64,000 nt of DNA from Candidatus Woesearchaeota archaeon (GTDB lineage: Archaea > Nanobdellota > Nanobdellia > Woesearchaeales > DSVV01): NCBI GenBank assembly GCA_016192995.1, contig JACPTB010000013.1, positions 42,700 to 106,699 of the forward strand, given 5' to 3'. A program made the translations under genes and the position numbers. The notes beneath the pieces were generated by a model. It ran no database searches. It was given only the letters and a program-made list of their open reading frames with translations, and had not been told where the DNA came from. Below are positions 27,275 through 35,397 of this stretch, in pieces; position 1 is the first letter of the stretch; each line of letters begins with the position of its first letter.

Positions 27275-27284
27275 CCTTGAGTAA

Positions 27285-27441
27285 TAATATCAACTAACGA
27301 CAGGCTCTTGTGTAGTGTGGGAAAACGTCAACTGTCTTAATGTCTAAACATAATAGACACCCCCAACAAATCTCAGTTGGCATATTTCCACCAGCACATT
27401 GACTTTCTCGCTGCAGTTAACCCTGCAGCGGTTGTTTTTTT
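27285..27441 (+). ncRNA. Candidate structured RNA with terminator
   Basis: This gene-free stretch has several short complementary pairs (TGTCTA/TAGACA, CCAAC/GTTGG, GTCAA/TTGAC). It ends in CGCTGCAG/CTGCAGCG (27409-27430) followed by seven T residues at 27435-27441, like an intrinsic terminator reading rightward. I could not match it to SRP RNA, RNase P RNA or a box C/D sRNA. No clear TATA box was found. Confidence 0.3.
27409..27441 (+). terminator. Hairpin plus T tract
   Basis: An 8-bp stem with a six-base loop is followed by GTTG and seven T. It lies just beyond the stop of the convergent permease-methyltransferase gene. Confidence 0.5.
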
Positions 27442-27447
27442 AACTAA

Positions 27448-29550
27448 TTAGACCATAGGGACGTCATATTTTGTTTTCATACCATAGACGATTAAATCAG
27501 TCCAGAACAAGCGTTTTTTATAAACATAATTAATTCTGATTCCTTCTTCAGCAAATATTTCTACCACTTTTTCAGGGAGTGCTATCCATCCTATGGTTGG
27601 CATAATCCGGAAAAGATCCACTTCCTCTTTAAACACAATTTTCCCGCCTTCTGACAAAAGTGCGTTCATCTCTTTTGCAATTTTTCTGAGGTCTTGTATA
27701 TGCCCAAGCATACCAAGGGAAATAATAGCATCGACCGGAGGAATGTGAGGATGTATTCTATTGACCTGATGTTCGTCATGTATCGTATGAACATGGGTAA
27801 TATTCCCTTTTTTAATATGATAATTAATACGTTCAATAGTTTTATCAATCAAGTCTGTGGCATAGACTTTTCCTGAAGGAGTTACTTTTTTGGCAAGCTC
27901 AAGGGTAAAATCATGGCTGGTGCATCCATATTGGAGCACTTTCTTAGAAGTAAGCTCTCCAAGAAAATCATACATTTGTTGTTTGACGGTATCAGAGAGA
28001 AAGAGCTGGTCGTGAAGGAGATACAATCCAACGATAAATTTTTTGAATTTAATGTAAACCTCAGGATCAAAATAAATAATGAGCAGCCCATACATCAGAA
28101 TCCCTATCAACAGGAGCAGGGCCGTTGTTCCTAAAACAAGGATTCTAGTTTCTTCATGAATAAACCATAATACAGAGATCAGTATAAACAAATAAACAAG
28201 AACATAGGGCAGCCAAGTGCCAAAAGGAACTTTATAAGGTCGTTCAGCAAGTGGTTTTTTCTTGCGTAAAACAGGAATAGCAATAAGGGTAATGCTTACT
28301 AATAAGATAGATAATGAAATAAACAGTGAAAGCAAATAGTAAAATACATCCAATTCCCAAGCATCACTCATAATATAAAGAAAATAAGTTATAGCAATAA
28401 AAATTATGATGACCGTCCTCTGGAATTTTATTGCATGAAGCGGTGTGCCAAATTCTTTATCGATCTGGGCGTATTTGGTAGGAAATAATTTATCTTTAGC
28501 AACAGAAAAAATCAGTCTTGGTCCTGATAAAATCCAGGGCAGGCCTTCGCTGAAATAAATAAATCCTGCAAAAATCAGAACAATGGTTGCAATGATTGGA
28601 GTATAATCTCCGAGAGTGACAAGCACAATGTCATGAAAATAATTTTCGGAATTAATCAATGTTTCACGGTCGATAATTCCTAATGAGGCTATAGCAATAA
28701 TCACTGAAGTTATTGCTACAATAATAGTTGACCACTTGAAAACCTTGGGCAATGTTTTCTGCGGCTCTTTAACTTCTCCTGAAAGGTAAGAAACTCCAGA
28801 TAAACCAGCTGCATAGGTACTTACAATAAAGACAGATCCTAAAATTAGCCCGATATTAGTGAAGAAATCCTTTGCAGGGAAAAAAGGATGATAGAGTTGA
28901 GGGATAATCGCTGTTGTTAATCTTCCTTCTCCAGTTAATGCTGGAAAATCAATAAACATGGGAAGAATAATCACGATGAATTCAATGAGAATAAGAAGGG
29001 TAAAGTAAAATATTATTTTACTCCCTATATCTTTTCCTCTCTTAGCAAGCTCTGAAAAAAAGTAAACCGTTATTATAACAAGGACCGCCTTAAAAATATA
29101 TGCTAAAGGCGTGTAATAAGGGACAAGAATCTGAAGCCCCTCAGGAATCGAAATTGCAAGTCCAATATTCCCCACAAGCCACGTAATCCATCCTACCATA
29201 AATGAGGTAAGGGTGCCAAATGAGATTTTACTTACTTCATAGGTACCTCCTGAAGTAGGAAACATGCTGATTAATTCAGCATAACAGAGAGCAACATAGA
29301 TTCCTATCATCGCCATTAAAATCCATGAAATAATTGATGCTGCTCCAGCAAAATAAACACTGTATTGGGGAACATATAATATTGAAGAATCAAAAATAAA
29401 GTTCAATGCCAAAACAAAGATAATGCCAAACCCTAAGGTCTTTTTAAGTTCAGTTCCAGAAGTTTCTTTGGCAGATTGTAATTCAAGCAGTTCTTCAGCA
29501 GACTTTACATACCTGAAATCATCCTTAGTTCGTGGTATCTCTTCGGGCAT
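27448..29550 (-). CDS. APC amino-acid permease fused to a SAM methyltransferase
   Basis: The 700-residue protein joins an APC-superfamily transporter (about 30-490, 12 membrane segments, with PTSGGTYEVSK and GEVKEPQKTLP loop motifs) to a class I methyltransferase-like domain starting near residue 538. The latter has VLQYGCTSHDFT as a glycine-poor motif I, YATDL as motif II and ISLGML. Motif I has GCTSHD rather than GxGxG, so SAM binding is not assured. The methyltransferase should face the cytoplasm. The reading frame is continuous. Element copy 29569 sits 18 bases before the start codon. Confidence 0.85.
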   Translation of the reverse strand: MPEEIPRTKDDFRYVKSAEELLELQSAKETSGTELKKTLGFGIIFVLALNFIFDSSILYVPQYSVYFAGAASIISWILMAMIGIYVALCYAELISMFPTSGGTYEVSKISFGTLTSFMVGWITWLVGNIGLAISIPEGLQILVPYYTPLAYIFKAVLVIITVYFFSELAKRGKDIGSKIIFYFTLLILIEFIVIILPMFIDFPALTGEGRLTTAIIPQLYHPFFPAKDFFTNIGLILGSVFIVSTYAAGLSGVSYLSGEVKEPQKTLPKVFKWSTIIVAITSVIIAIASLGIIDRETLINSENYFHDIVLVTLGDYTPIIATIVLIFAGFIYFSEGLPWILSGPRLIFSVAKDKLFPTKYAQIDKEFGTPLHAIKFQRTVIIIFIAITYFLYIMSDAWELDVFYYLLSLFISLSILLVSITLIAIPVLRKKKPLAERPYKVPFGTWLPYVLVYLFILISVLWFIHEETRILVLGTTALLLLIGILMYGLLIIYFDPEVYIKFKKFIVGLYLLHDQLFLSDTVKQQMYDFLGELTSKKVLQYGCTSHDFTLELAKKVTPSGKVYATDLIDKTIERINYHIKKGNITHVHTIHDEHQVNRIHPHIPPVDAIISLGMLGHIQDLRKIAKEMNALLSEGGKIVFKEEVDLFRIMPTIGWIALPEKVVEIFAEEGIRINYVYKKRLFWTDLIVYGMKTKYDVPMV

Positions 29551-29568
29551 AGGGTCCTCAAGGTTAAA

Positions 29569-29729
29569 GAGAACTTTGCAAAATTATGGTTACTGCCTAT
29601 TTTATGAGCATTTTCGAAAGACTTATCGGGCAATTTTCGAGGTTCCAGAGAGAAAATTGCTTTATCCAAAATATATCTCAATGCGAACTGGCAGTAACCC
29701 GAGCTATGCGAGTATTTTGCAAAGTTTTC
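29569..29729 (+). mobile_element. Structured repeat element copy 5
   Basis: The ends are GAGAACTTTGCAAAAT (29569-29584) and ATTTTGCAAAGTTTTC (29714-29729). The inner stem is GGTTACTGCC/GGCAGTAACC. The core hairpin is GCAATTTTC/GAAAATTGC with loop GAGGTTCCAGAGA. A CGAGC-TAT-GCGAG unit lies on the right. No clear target duplication is seen. It lies between the permease fusion start and the promoter of the small basic protein, and may supply upstream sequence to the permease gene. Confidence 0.8.
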
Positions 29730-29833
29730 TAAATACGGTATTTCCTTAGTTAAATAGTTTGCTCTTTAACAAAACATTTATATACTATTAACGACTGGAA
29801 AATGTACAATATAATCAATATGAGGTGAATGTA

Positions 29834-29974
29834 ATGGCTAAAGTAGTAAAAGTAGCAAAAGTTGGCGTCAAGAAACGAGACGGTTATTTATACTTCGTCG
29901 ATAAAGATGGAGATGTTTCTATGGTTGCAATGAACCGAGGGGGCAAAAGGAAATCAGGTAAAAAACGAAGATAA
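29834..29974 (+). CDS. Small conserved-looking basic protein, 46 residues
   Basis: A short open frame encodes KKRDGYLYFVDKDGDVSM flanked by Lys/Arg-rich tails. A perfect GAGGTGA ribosome-binding site lies 5 bases before the ATG, and an ATTTATATAC TATA box lies at about 29776-29785. The GYLYFVDKDGDV core, a beta-hairpin, recalls short proteins common in DPANN genomes (from memory). Its function is unknown and nucleic-acid binding is plausible from its charge. Confidence 0.7.
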   Translation: MAKVVKVAKVGVKKRDGYLYFVDKDGDVSMVAMNRGGKRKSGKKRR

Positions 29975-29990
29975 ATATTTTTTATTTTTT

Positions 29991-31382
29991 TCACATTTTT
30001 TTAAGAAGGTAGGTGTTTTTCAAATCTTCAATCAAATATCCTTTTTTTTCAAGTAAAGCGCGTAATTGATCAGCTTTTTTAAAATCCTTTACTTTTCGTG
30101 CTTCTTCCCGCTGATCTGCTAACACAACTATTTCTTCAGGAACTGATTCTGGTTGTTTATGCATAATTCCAAGAACAAGGTCAAACTGATGCATGCATTC
30201 CTTAATAGCTTCAGCATCTTTATGGCTGAACAGGTTGTTGCTCATAAGCGTATTAATCTCTTTCATAAAATCAAACAGAGCAGCTAATCCTTCAGAAATA
30301 TTTAAGTCGTCATCTAAGGCAGTTTCAAAACGCTTTTTTGTGTCTGCAATTATTTGTTTAATAGTTTGATTATCTTTTCCAGAAACTTTCTCCTGTTTCT
30401 CCATAAATTCATCAATCCGTGCAACAGCTTGCTGGCTTGCTGCAACGCCTTGTAGGGTAAAATTCAACGGCTGTCTATACTGGGTGCTTAATAAGAGATA
30501 ACGAATAGCTCTGCTGCTATAACCTTTGGCAAGTAAATCACGCAGGGTATAAAAATTTCCTAGACTTTTGCTCATTTTCTTCCCATCAACTTTGATGTAT
30601 TCATTATGGAGCCAATAATTGACAAAGGTTCTTCCGGTCGCAGCTTCGCTTTGAGCAATTTCATTTTCATGGTGGGGGAAAATAAGGTCTATGCCACCTG
30701 TGTGGATGTCAAAAGTCTGACCAAGATTTTTCATAGACATAGCGCTGCATTCAATATGCCAGCCTGGTCTGCCTTTGCCTAATGCTGTTTCCCAAAAAAC
30801 ATCGCCATCTTTTTCTGTCCAAAATTTCCAGAGCGCAAAATCTTGTGCTTGATGCTTATCATACTCATCTTGTTGCACACGAACTCCAGCTTTAGTTTGA
30901 TGAAGATCAATTTTTGATAATTTTCCATAACTTTTAAACTTTGAAATAGCATAATAAATCCCATCAGGTGCTTTATAAGCAAGTCCTTTATTGAGTAAGT
31001 CTTTAATGAGGGCCACCATATCATCAATATAGGCTGTTGCTCGAGGAAAGATATCAGGTTTTGAAATACGCAATGTTTCTAAATCTTCAAAAAATGCCTG
31101 CGTGTATTTGTCAGTATATGCTTGCAGGGTTAATCCAGCTTTTTGTGATGCGCGGATAGTTTTATCATCAACATCTGTTATATTCATCACTTGTTTTACC
31201 TTAAATCCTTTATAGATTAGGTATCGTTTAAGAATATCAGAACAGATATATGCTCTAAAATTACCAATATGCGCATAATCATAAACTGTTGGTCCGCAGT
31301 TATACATGCGTACTTGATGTGATCTTAATGGTTCAAAAAGTTCTTTCTTTCCTGTTAAGGTATTGTGAAAACATAAGCTCAT
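29991..31382 (-). CDS. cysS: Cysteinyl-tRNA synthetase
   Basis: The 463-residue class I synthetase has CGPTVYDYAHIGNFRAY (HIGH-type motif with zinc cysteine), HIECSAMS and HHENEIAQSEAATG zinc ligands, and KMSKSLGNF. The DALR-like helical domain follows, with an NLE-type insertion near 330-380. It charges tRNA-Cys. It is the last gene of a minus-strand run with an unknown protein and a ThiF-like enzyme, 4 bases after the former. Confidence 0.96.
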   Translation of the reverse strand: MSLCFHNTLTGKKELFEPLRSHQVRMYNCGPTVYDYAHIGNFRAYICSDILKRYLIYKGFKVKQVMNITDVDDKTIRASQKAGLTLQAYTDKYTQAFFEDLETLRISKPDIFPRATAYIDDMVALIKDLLNKGLAYKAPDGIYYAISKFKSYGKLSKIDLHQTKAGVRVQQDEYDKHQAQDFALWKFWTEKDGDVFWETALGKGRPGWHIECSAMSMKNLGQTFDIHTGGIDLIFPHHENEIAQSEAATGRTFVNYWLHNEYIKVDGKKMSKSLGNFYTLRDLLAKGYSSRAIRYLLLSTQYRQPLNFTLQGVAASQQAVARIDEFMEKQEKVSGKDNQTIKQIIADTKKRFETALDDDLNISEGLAALFDFMKEINTLMSNNLFSHKDAEAIKECMHQFDLVLGIMHKQPESVPEEIVVLADQREEARKVKDFKKADQLRALLEKKGYLIEDLKNTYLLKKM

Positions 31383-31386
31383 AAGT

Positions 31387-31698
31387 TTAGAAATCTAAAC
31401 CAGCTTTATATATTTTATGAGCAATTTTTTCAATACGATCGAGCTTAGCTGGATCAATAGTTTTGAATAATAATTCCCCATATCCATGGACAATAATCTC
31501 CAGGCTGTCTATCTCAAGGACAAGGGCAATGCCAGCATCGCTTTTTACAGAGAATCTTTTCTTGAGTTCTGCTAAGTCAAGCTTAATTTTATGCCGTAAA
31601 TCATCGGGAAATCTGCAAGAAATAGCAGCCCTTGTTTTGCATTTTTCAATAATCAAACGAGTCATCAATTTATCAAACTGAGGTAAAGAGCTGTCCAT
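31387..31698 (-). CDS. Hypothetical protein
   Basis: This 103-residue soluble alpha/beta protein has no recognised family. A CRFPDDLRHKIKLDLAELKKRF helix and an LEIIVHGYGELLF strand pair are visible. It starts right after the ThiF-like stop (TGAATG), with GGTGAC as ribosome-binding site, and precedes cysS, so it is translated within this operon. Confidence 0.6.
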   Translation of the reverse strand: MDSSLPQFDKLMTRLIIEKCKTRAAISCRFPDDLRHKIKLDLAELKKRFSVKSDAGIALVLEIDSLEIIVHGYGELLFKTIDPAKLDRIEKIAHKIYKAGLDF

Positions 31699-32730
31699 TC
31701 AGTCACCAATATATTTTGCGTAGAGATTTTTTGCTTCACGTAGATCTTTTGCTTTAATCAGGCATCTTCCATCATTGAAAATGGTAACTTGTTTAAAATG
31801 CAAACAGCCTGGTAAGAAAATAACCTTTCCTAGTTTTTCTAATCTTTTTTTAACCTGCTGTAATGATTGTTTTTTTCCATAAAACTGAAACTGCCCAGAA
31901 CTGCAAAAGCGAATATTCTTCGTTAGTTTCCTACCATCTAAGTATTCGTAATGTCCTAAACAGGTGCTACAATTCTTTCGTTGTTTAACTTGTAATGTTT
32001 GAAAACGATTATTACTATTATTCCCAATAGGTTGGTTGTTAAGATCAATTCTAATCAGCTGTTGTTCATGCTCTTGTCCTAGCACTATCTTAATGCATTC
32101 ATTTGCTTCTAACGCACCAACGATTGTTGTAATACTATTAAGAACTCCAATAGTATCACAAGTTCCTTCAGGCTGGCAATCAGGAAAAACACAGGAAAAG
32201 CAAGGAGTACTTTTCTTAGCATCGTTATTGTTATTTCTGTTATCTATAACCATTACCGTGCCAATGCTTGCAATAGCTCCGCCATAAATCCATGTTTTAT
32301 TATATTTTCTTCCATAATCATTAATCAAGTATCTTGTTGCGAGATTGTCAGTGCCATCAATAATGATCTTTGCAGATTTCAAAAGTGCTTCAATATTTTT
32401 GGAGGTAAGATCAACAGGATTAGAAGTAACAGCAATTGAAGGATTGATGGCAAATAAAGCATCTTTTGCAGCAATGACTTTAGGTTTTCCTATATCTTCT
32501 TGCTTATATAAATGCTGGCGCTGAAGATTTGATAGTTCTACACAATCGCGATCAATGAGTACAAGTTTTCCTATTCCTGCGCGTACCAATAACTCTGCTG
32601 TTACACTACCTAATGCGCCAAGACCAATAATCGCTATAGTTGCACGCTGCAATGTTTGTTGTCCCTTCTTGCCAATTCCTTGGTATAAAATCTGGCGCGA
32701 ATACCTTTCTCGATAATCAGTGTTATCCAT
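31699..32730 (-). CDS. E1-like ThiF/MoeB-family adenylyltransferase
   Basis: The 343-residue enzyme starts at MDNTDYRERYSRQI. The Rossmann P-loop is IIGLGALGSVTAELLVRAG, followed by DRDCVELSNLQRQ. The catalytic cysteine region PEGTCDTIGVLN and CxxC pairs (CFSC..C and CSTC) for zinc are present. It would adenylate a ubiquitin-like or sulfur-carrier C-terminus. A C-terminal extension (about 270-343, LIKAKDLREAKNLYAKYIGD) is typical of archaeal members. The frame is open for another 102 codons upstream, but that part is element copy 32768 plus a gene relic, so I reject it. Confidence 0.88.
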   Translation of the reverse strand: MDNTDYRERYSRQILYQGIGKKGQQTLQRATIAIIGLGALGSVTAELLVRAGIGKLVLIDRDCVELSNLQRQHLYKQEDIGKPKVIAAKDALFAINPSIAVTSNPVDLTSKNIEALLKSAKIIIDGTDNLATRYLINDYGRKYNKTWIYGGAIASIGTVMVIDNRNNNNDAKKSTPCFSCVFPDCQPEGTCDTIGVLNSITTIVGALEANECIKIVLGQEHEQQLIRIDLNNQPIGNNSNNRFQTLQVKQRKNCSTCLGHYEYLDGRKLTKNIRFCSSGQFQFYGKKQSLQQVKKRLEKLGKVIFLPGCLHFKQVTIFNDGRCLIKAKDLREAKNLYAKYIGD

Positions 32731-32767
32731 AGTAGCAAGATACAAACCTTGATTTTTAAAACTATTG

Positions 32768-32928
32768 GAGAACTTTGCAAAATTATGGTTACTGCCAATT
32801 TCGTGAGCATTTTCGAAAGACTTATCGAGCAATTTTCGGAGTTCCAGAGAGAAAATTGCTTTGTTTAACAAAGATCTCAATGCGAACTGGCAGTAACCCG
32901 AGCTTTGCGAGTATTTTGCAAAGTTCTC
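32768..32928 (+). mobile_element. Structured repeat element copy 6
   Basis: The ends GAGAACTTTGCAAAAT (32768-32783) and its exact complement (32913-32928) enclose GGTTACTGCC/GGCAGTAACC and the core hairpin GCAATTTTC/GAAAATTGC with loop GGAGTTCCAGAGA. It is near-identical in layout to copy 29569. It separates a dedA-like relic from the ThiF-like gene and lies 37 bases before that start codon. By chance it keeps the minus frame open. Confidence 0.82.
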
Positions 32929-33065
32929 ATTGGCAATAACAATTGTTTTTCTGCCGTATTTCTCGTAGAATTGATGTGTTTTTATCCAAATATTCTTTTT
33001 TGAAAATCTTGCTTTTACCATCAAATATTTTATCACCTAATCTATTACTAATCCTGTTTCACAAA
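32929..33065 (-). pseudogene. Relic of a DedA-family membrane protein gene
   Basis: On the minus strand one frame reads LGDKIFDGKSKIFKKEYLDK. After a one-base shift another reads THQFYEKYGRKTIVIA. Together they match the loop and helix of DedA proteins (KTHQFYEKYG-KTIVIARF from memory). The sequence stops at the end of element copy 32768, so the gene was probably broken there. Stops and the frameshift show it is dead. Confidence 0.55.
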
Positions 33066-33112
33066 AGACTAAAAGAGAAAACTATTTATAGTCTAAAGGT
33101 TATACTATAATT

Positions 33113-33256
33113 ATGAAGACTATCGCAATACCCGTTGAAGACTTTCAACAAATGAAACAAGAATTAGAAACTCTTAGAGATAGTAAAATCTATAAAAGAT
33201 TGCTTGAATTTGAAGATAATATTTGTAAAGGTAAAAATATAGTCGAAAGGATATAG
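33113..33256 (+). CDS. Small antitoxin-like protein, 47 residues
   Basis: The short frame MKTIAIPVEDFQQMKQELETL... resembles archaeal RelB-type antitoxins (beta strand, then long helix). A TATA box ACTATTTATAGTC at about 33081-33093 lies 25 bases before the ATG. The expected toxin does not follow on the same strand. Instead the gene runs into the antisense of a HigB-like fragment and overlaps it by 67 bases. Confidence 0.5.
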   Translation: MKTIAIPVEDFQQMKQELETLRDSKIYKRLLEFEDNICKGKNIVERI

Positions 33257-33480
33257 GATTTTAGTTCTTTTGCTTTTGACTTAATTTTTTCTATTGTTCG
33301 CTGCTGTTTATCTTCACTCGATTTCATTTCGAATTCAAATACATATATTTCATCAGTGGCTTGATTATGTTTGAAATAAAGTCTAATTGGCGGATGGATG
33401 TTTTTAATTTCATAGATAAAAAGCTGAGAATCCAACAACTTTCCACAATATGGACCATGTTCTTCAATTTTATTCAGCAT
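33190..33480 (-). pseudogene. Truncated RelE/HigB-like toxin
   Basis: The frame contains LNKIEEHGPYCGKLLDSQLFIYEIKN and FEFEMKSSEDKQQRTIEKIKSKAKEL, matching the middle and end of Gp49/HigB-type toxins. About 30 N-terminal residues expected for the family are missing, and the last 28 residues are read-through opposite the antitoxin-like gene. It is probably a rearranged, inactive toxin fragment. Confidence 0.5.
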
Positions 33481-33587
33481 AATACATAACGAGAACTATT
33501 TAATGCTTGCTATTCTATAAGAGCGAACCTATATTTTTCATCGAGGCACACCTAAAAATTAATAAAATACACTATTATTGCCGATAT

Positions 33588-34520
33588 ATGGCTAAAAAGA
33601 AGAGCAGTTCTAAAAAATTCAAAAAAGCACCATGGTTGTTAAGAGTGTTATGGATTATGAAAGTATTATGGTTCATAATCAAAAGTATTTCTCAAGGAAT
33701 ATATTATACATTTAAAGGAATATATCTTGGTTGCAAAAAATTGTATTATTGGTATAAAGAACTAAAGGAGAAAAAAGAGGAAGAACGGTTAGCTGGATTA
33801 CAAACTGAAGATTCTGAAAAAAGCAAAAAAAATATAGTTCCTATTGTTCAAGAATCATTTGCAAAACCTAAAAGAAAATCAACGTATCAACCTTTGAAAC
33901 TGATTGAAGCAATTAAAGGCAGCAAAGAAGGTTTTGAGCAGCGCTTGTTGACGAGCGCTAGTTTGATTGGTATTATTCTCGGAGCGCGTGGCAGTGGAAA
34001 AACAGGGTTAGGATTGCGTTTATTAGAGAACATTCATCATGAAACAAAACGGGCATGTTTTGCGATGGGATTCAAGGATCTGCCAAAATGGATCACAACA
34101 GTAGACAAAATCGAAGACATTGAAAATAACAGCGTTGTTCTTGTTGATGAAGGCGGCATATTATTTAGCTCCCGGCAATCGATGAGTGAAAGCAACAAAG
34201 TATTGACTGAACTCATTTTAATTGCGCGGCATAAAGATTTAAGCATTATTTTCATCTCACAGAATTCTGCTAATATTGAAATTAATGCGATACGACAAGC
34301 TGATTATCTGATGTTAAAGCCAAGCTCATTATTACAAAAAGATTTTGAGCGGAAGAAAATAAAAGAAATTTATGATGAAGTTGAAGAGAAGTTCAAAAAG
34401 TATAAGAAGATCTCCGGATTAACCTACGTGTATTCTGAAACCTTTAAGGGGTTTGTCAGCAATAATCTACCAGGGTTCTGGACAACCACGGTTAGTAAGG
34501 GATTTAGGGAGAAATTGTGA
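33588..34520 (+). CDS. Membrane-associated Zot-like P-loop ATPase
   Basis: The 310-residue protein has a basic start, a hydrophobic WLLRVLWIMKVLWFII segment, a coiled region (about 50-75), and an ATPase domain with Walker A GARGSGKTG and Walker B NSVVLVDEGG, then IFISQNSANIE as a sensor strand. This resembles the zonula-occludens-toxin/FtsK-HerA-like packaging ATPases of phages and plasmids. The start at 33588 is chosen for MAKKKSS, with an ATTAATAAAATA box about 28 bases upstream. It lies at the edge of the accessory island. Confidence 0.65.
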   Translation: MAKKKSSSKKFKKAPWLLRVLWIMKVLWFIIKSISQGIYYTFKGIYLGCKKLYYWYKELKEKKEEERLAGLQTEDSEKSKKNIVPIVQESFAKPKRKSTYQPLKLIEAIKGSKEGFEQRLLTSASLIGIILGARGSGKTGLGLRLLENIHHETKRACFAMGFKDLPKWITTVDKIEDIENNSVVLVDEGGILFSSRQSMSESNKVLTELILIARHKDLSIIFISQNSANIEINAIRQADYLMLKPSSLLQKDFERKKIKEIYDEVEEKFKKYKKISGLTYVYSETFKGFVSNNLPGFWTTTVSKGFREKL

Positions 34521-34581
34521 TTTACTCGCGTTACTGAAACATTTATAAATTATGCTTAATTTCTCTTGATAGTGAGTAACG

Positions 34582-35178
34582 ATGAGTTTAGATGAGTGTG
34601 TGCTTTTTTTTGGTGAGTGTTGGTTAAGACCTGAACAAGTACCAACCCCTGATACTTTGGTAAATAGGTTTATGACCGAACACGGTCTTACCTATACATT
34701 AAGATCTCAAGGAGAGATTTATATTGATGTTACTCCATTAGCAGCAGCACGAGAAGGATTTGATTATAGAAGATTTGTACCAGAGATAATAGCTGTTGGA
34801 GATGTTATTATAGTAGGATTTAAGCAACCTGAAAGAGAAAAAAGATGGTATTTAGAAGTTAGAGAAGGTATTGATCCCGCAGCAGGAGCAAATATTGGTG
34901 AGGATAGTTTAGAAGGATATCGACCTGCAGGACGTGATTTGGGAAAAGAACCAACTGCTGTAAGATCAATAGATGGTTGTTATGTACCTCCTTTCTCTAA
35001 TGCACTCTTATCTCCTTTAAGATTAGGTTATCAAGTAGAGGTTTATGATGCAACCCAAAGAACTCCGTCAGGAAGTGATGCAGTTCACGATGTTACTATC
35101 ATGTCACCAAATCCAGTAAGTTGTATATTTCTTAGGAAATATGTTGGGGAAATAACGGTATCCCAACAGAAACCTTAA
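34582..35178 (+). CDS. Hypothetical protein
   Basis: The 198-residue soluble protein has no family I recognise. It is rich in short strands and Pro/Gly turns (VGDVIIVGFKQPEREKRWYLEVREG). A TATA box ATTTATAAAT lies at 34541-34550. It is followed after 44 bases by element copy 35223. Confidence 0.55.
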   Translation: MSLDECVLFFGECWLRPEQVPTPDTLVNRFMTEHGLTYTLRSQGEIYIDVTPLAAAREGFDYRRFVPEIIAVGDVIIVGFKQPEREKRWYLEVREGIDPAAGANIGEDSLEGYRPAGRDLGKEPTAVRSIDGCYVPPFSNALLSPLRLGYQVEVYDATQRTPSGSDAVHDVTIMSPNPVSCIFLRKYVGEITVSQQKP

Positions 35179-35222
35179 TTATTTATATTCAATAGGTTAT
35201 TATCTAAATATTATGTTTATCT

Positions 35223-35376
35223 GTACGTAATAAGTCTGGGGGTTTAGCGCCTATTTTTGTGAAGCTCTTCTTAAATTTATATTGGGGATTTTTCGGAGTT
35301 CCAGAGAGAAAAATCCAATTGATATATGCTTGAAAAGCTGAACCGGCGCTAAAACCATAGAAGACTTATTACGTAC
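35223..35376 (+). mobile_element. Structured repeat element copy 7
   Basis: The ends are GTACGTAATAAGTCT (35223-35237) and its exact complement (35362-35376). The inner stem is TTTAGCGCC/GGCGCTAAA and the core hairpin GGATTTTTC/GAAAAATCC with loop GGAGTTCCAGAGA. The exact 8-bp target duplication GTTTATCT is at 35215-35222 and 35377-35384. It lies between the ends of convergent genes. Confidence 0.9.
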
Positions 35377-35397
35377 GTTTATCTGCATTAAAATCAC

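Noticed and set aside
27285..27441. SRP RNA, RNase P RNA or tRNA
   Set aside because: None of the conserved motifs (GGAA-loop helix 8, CR-I/CR-V of P RNA, T-loop GGTTCRA) is present. Only a generic structured RNA with a terminator is supported.
32731..33036. N-terminal extension of the ThiF-like protein by 102 residues
   Set aside because: The extension is translated repeat element plus a DedA-like relic. Family homology starts at MDNTDYRERYSRQI and a TATA-like TTTTAAAAA lies upstream of that ATG.
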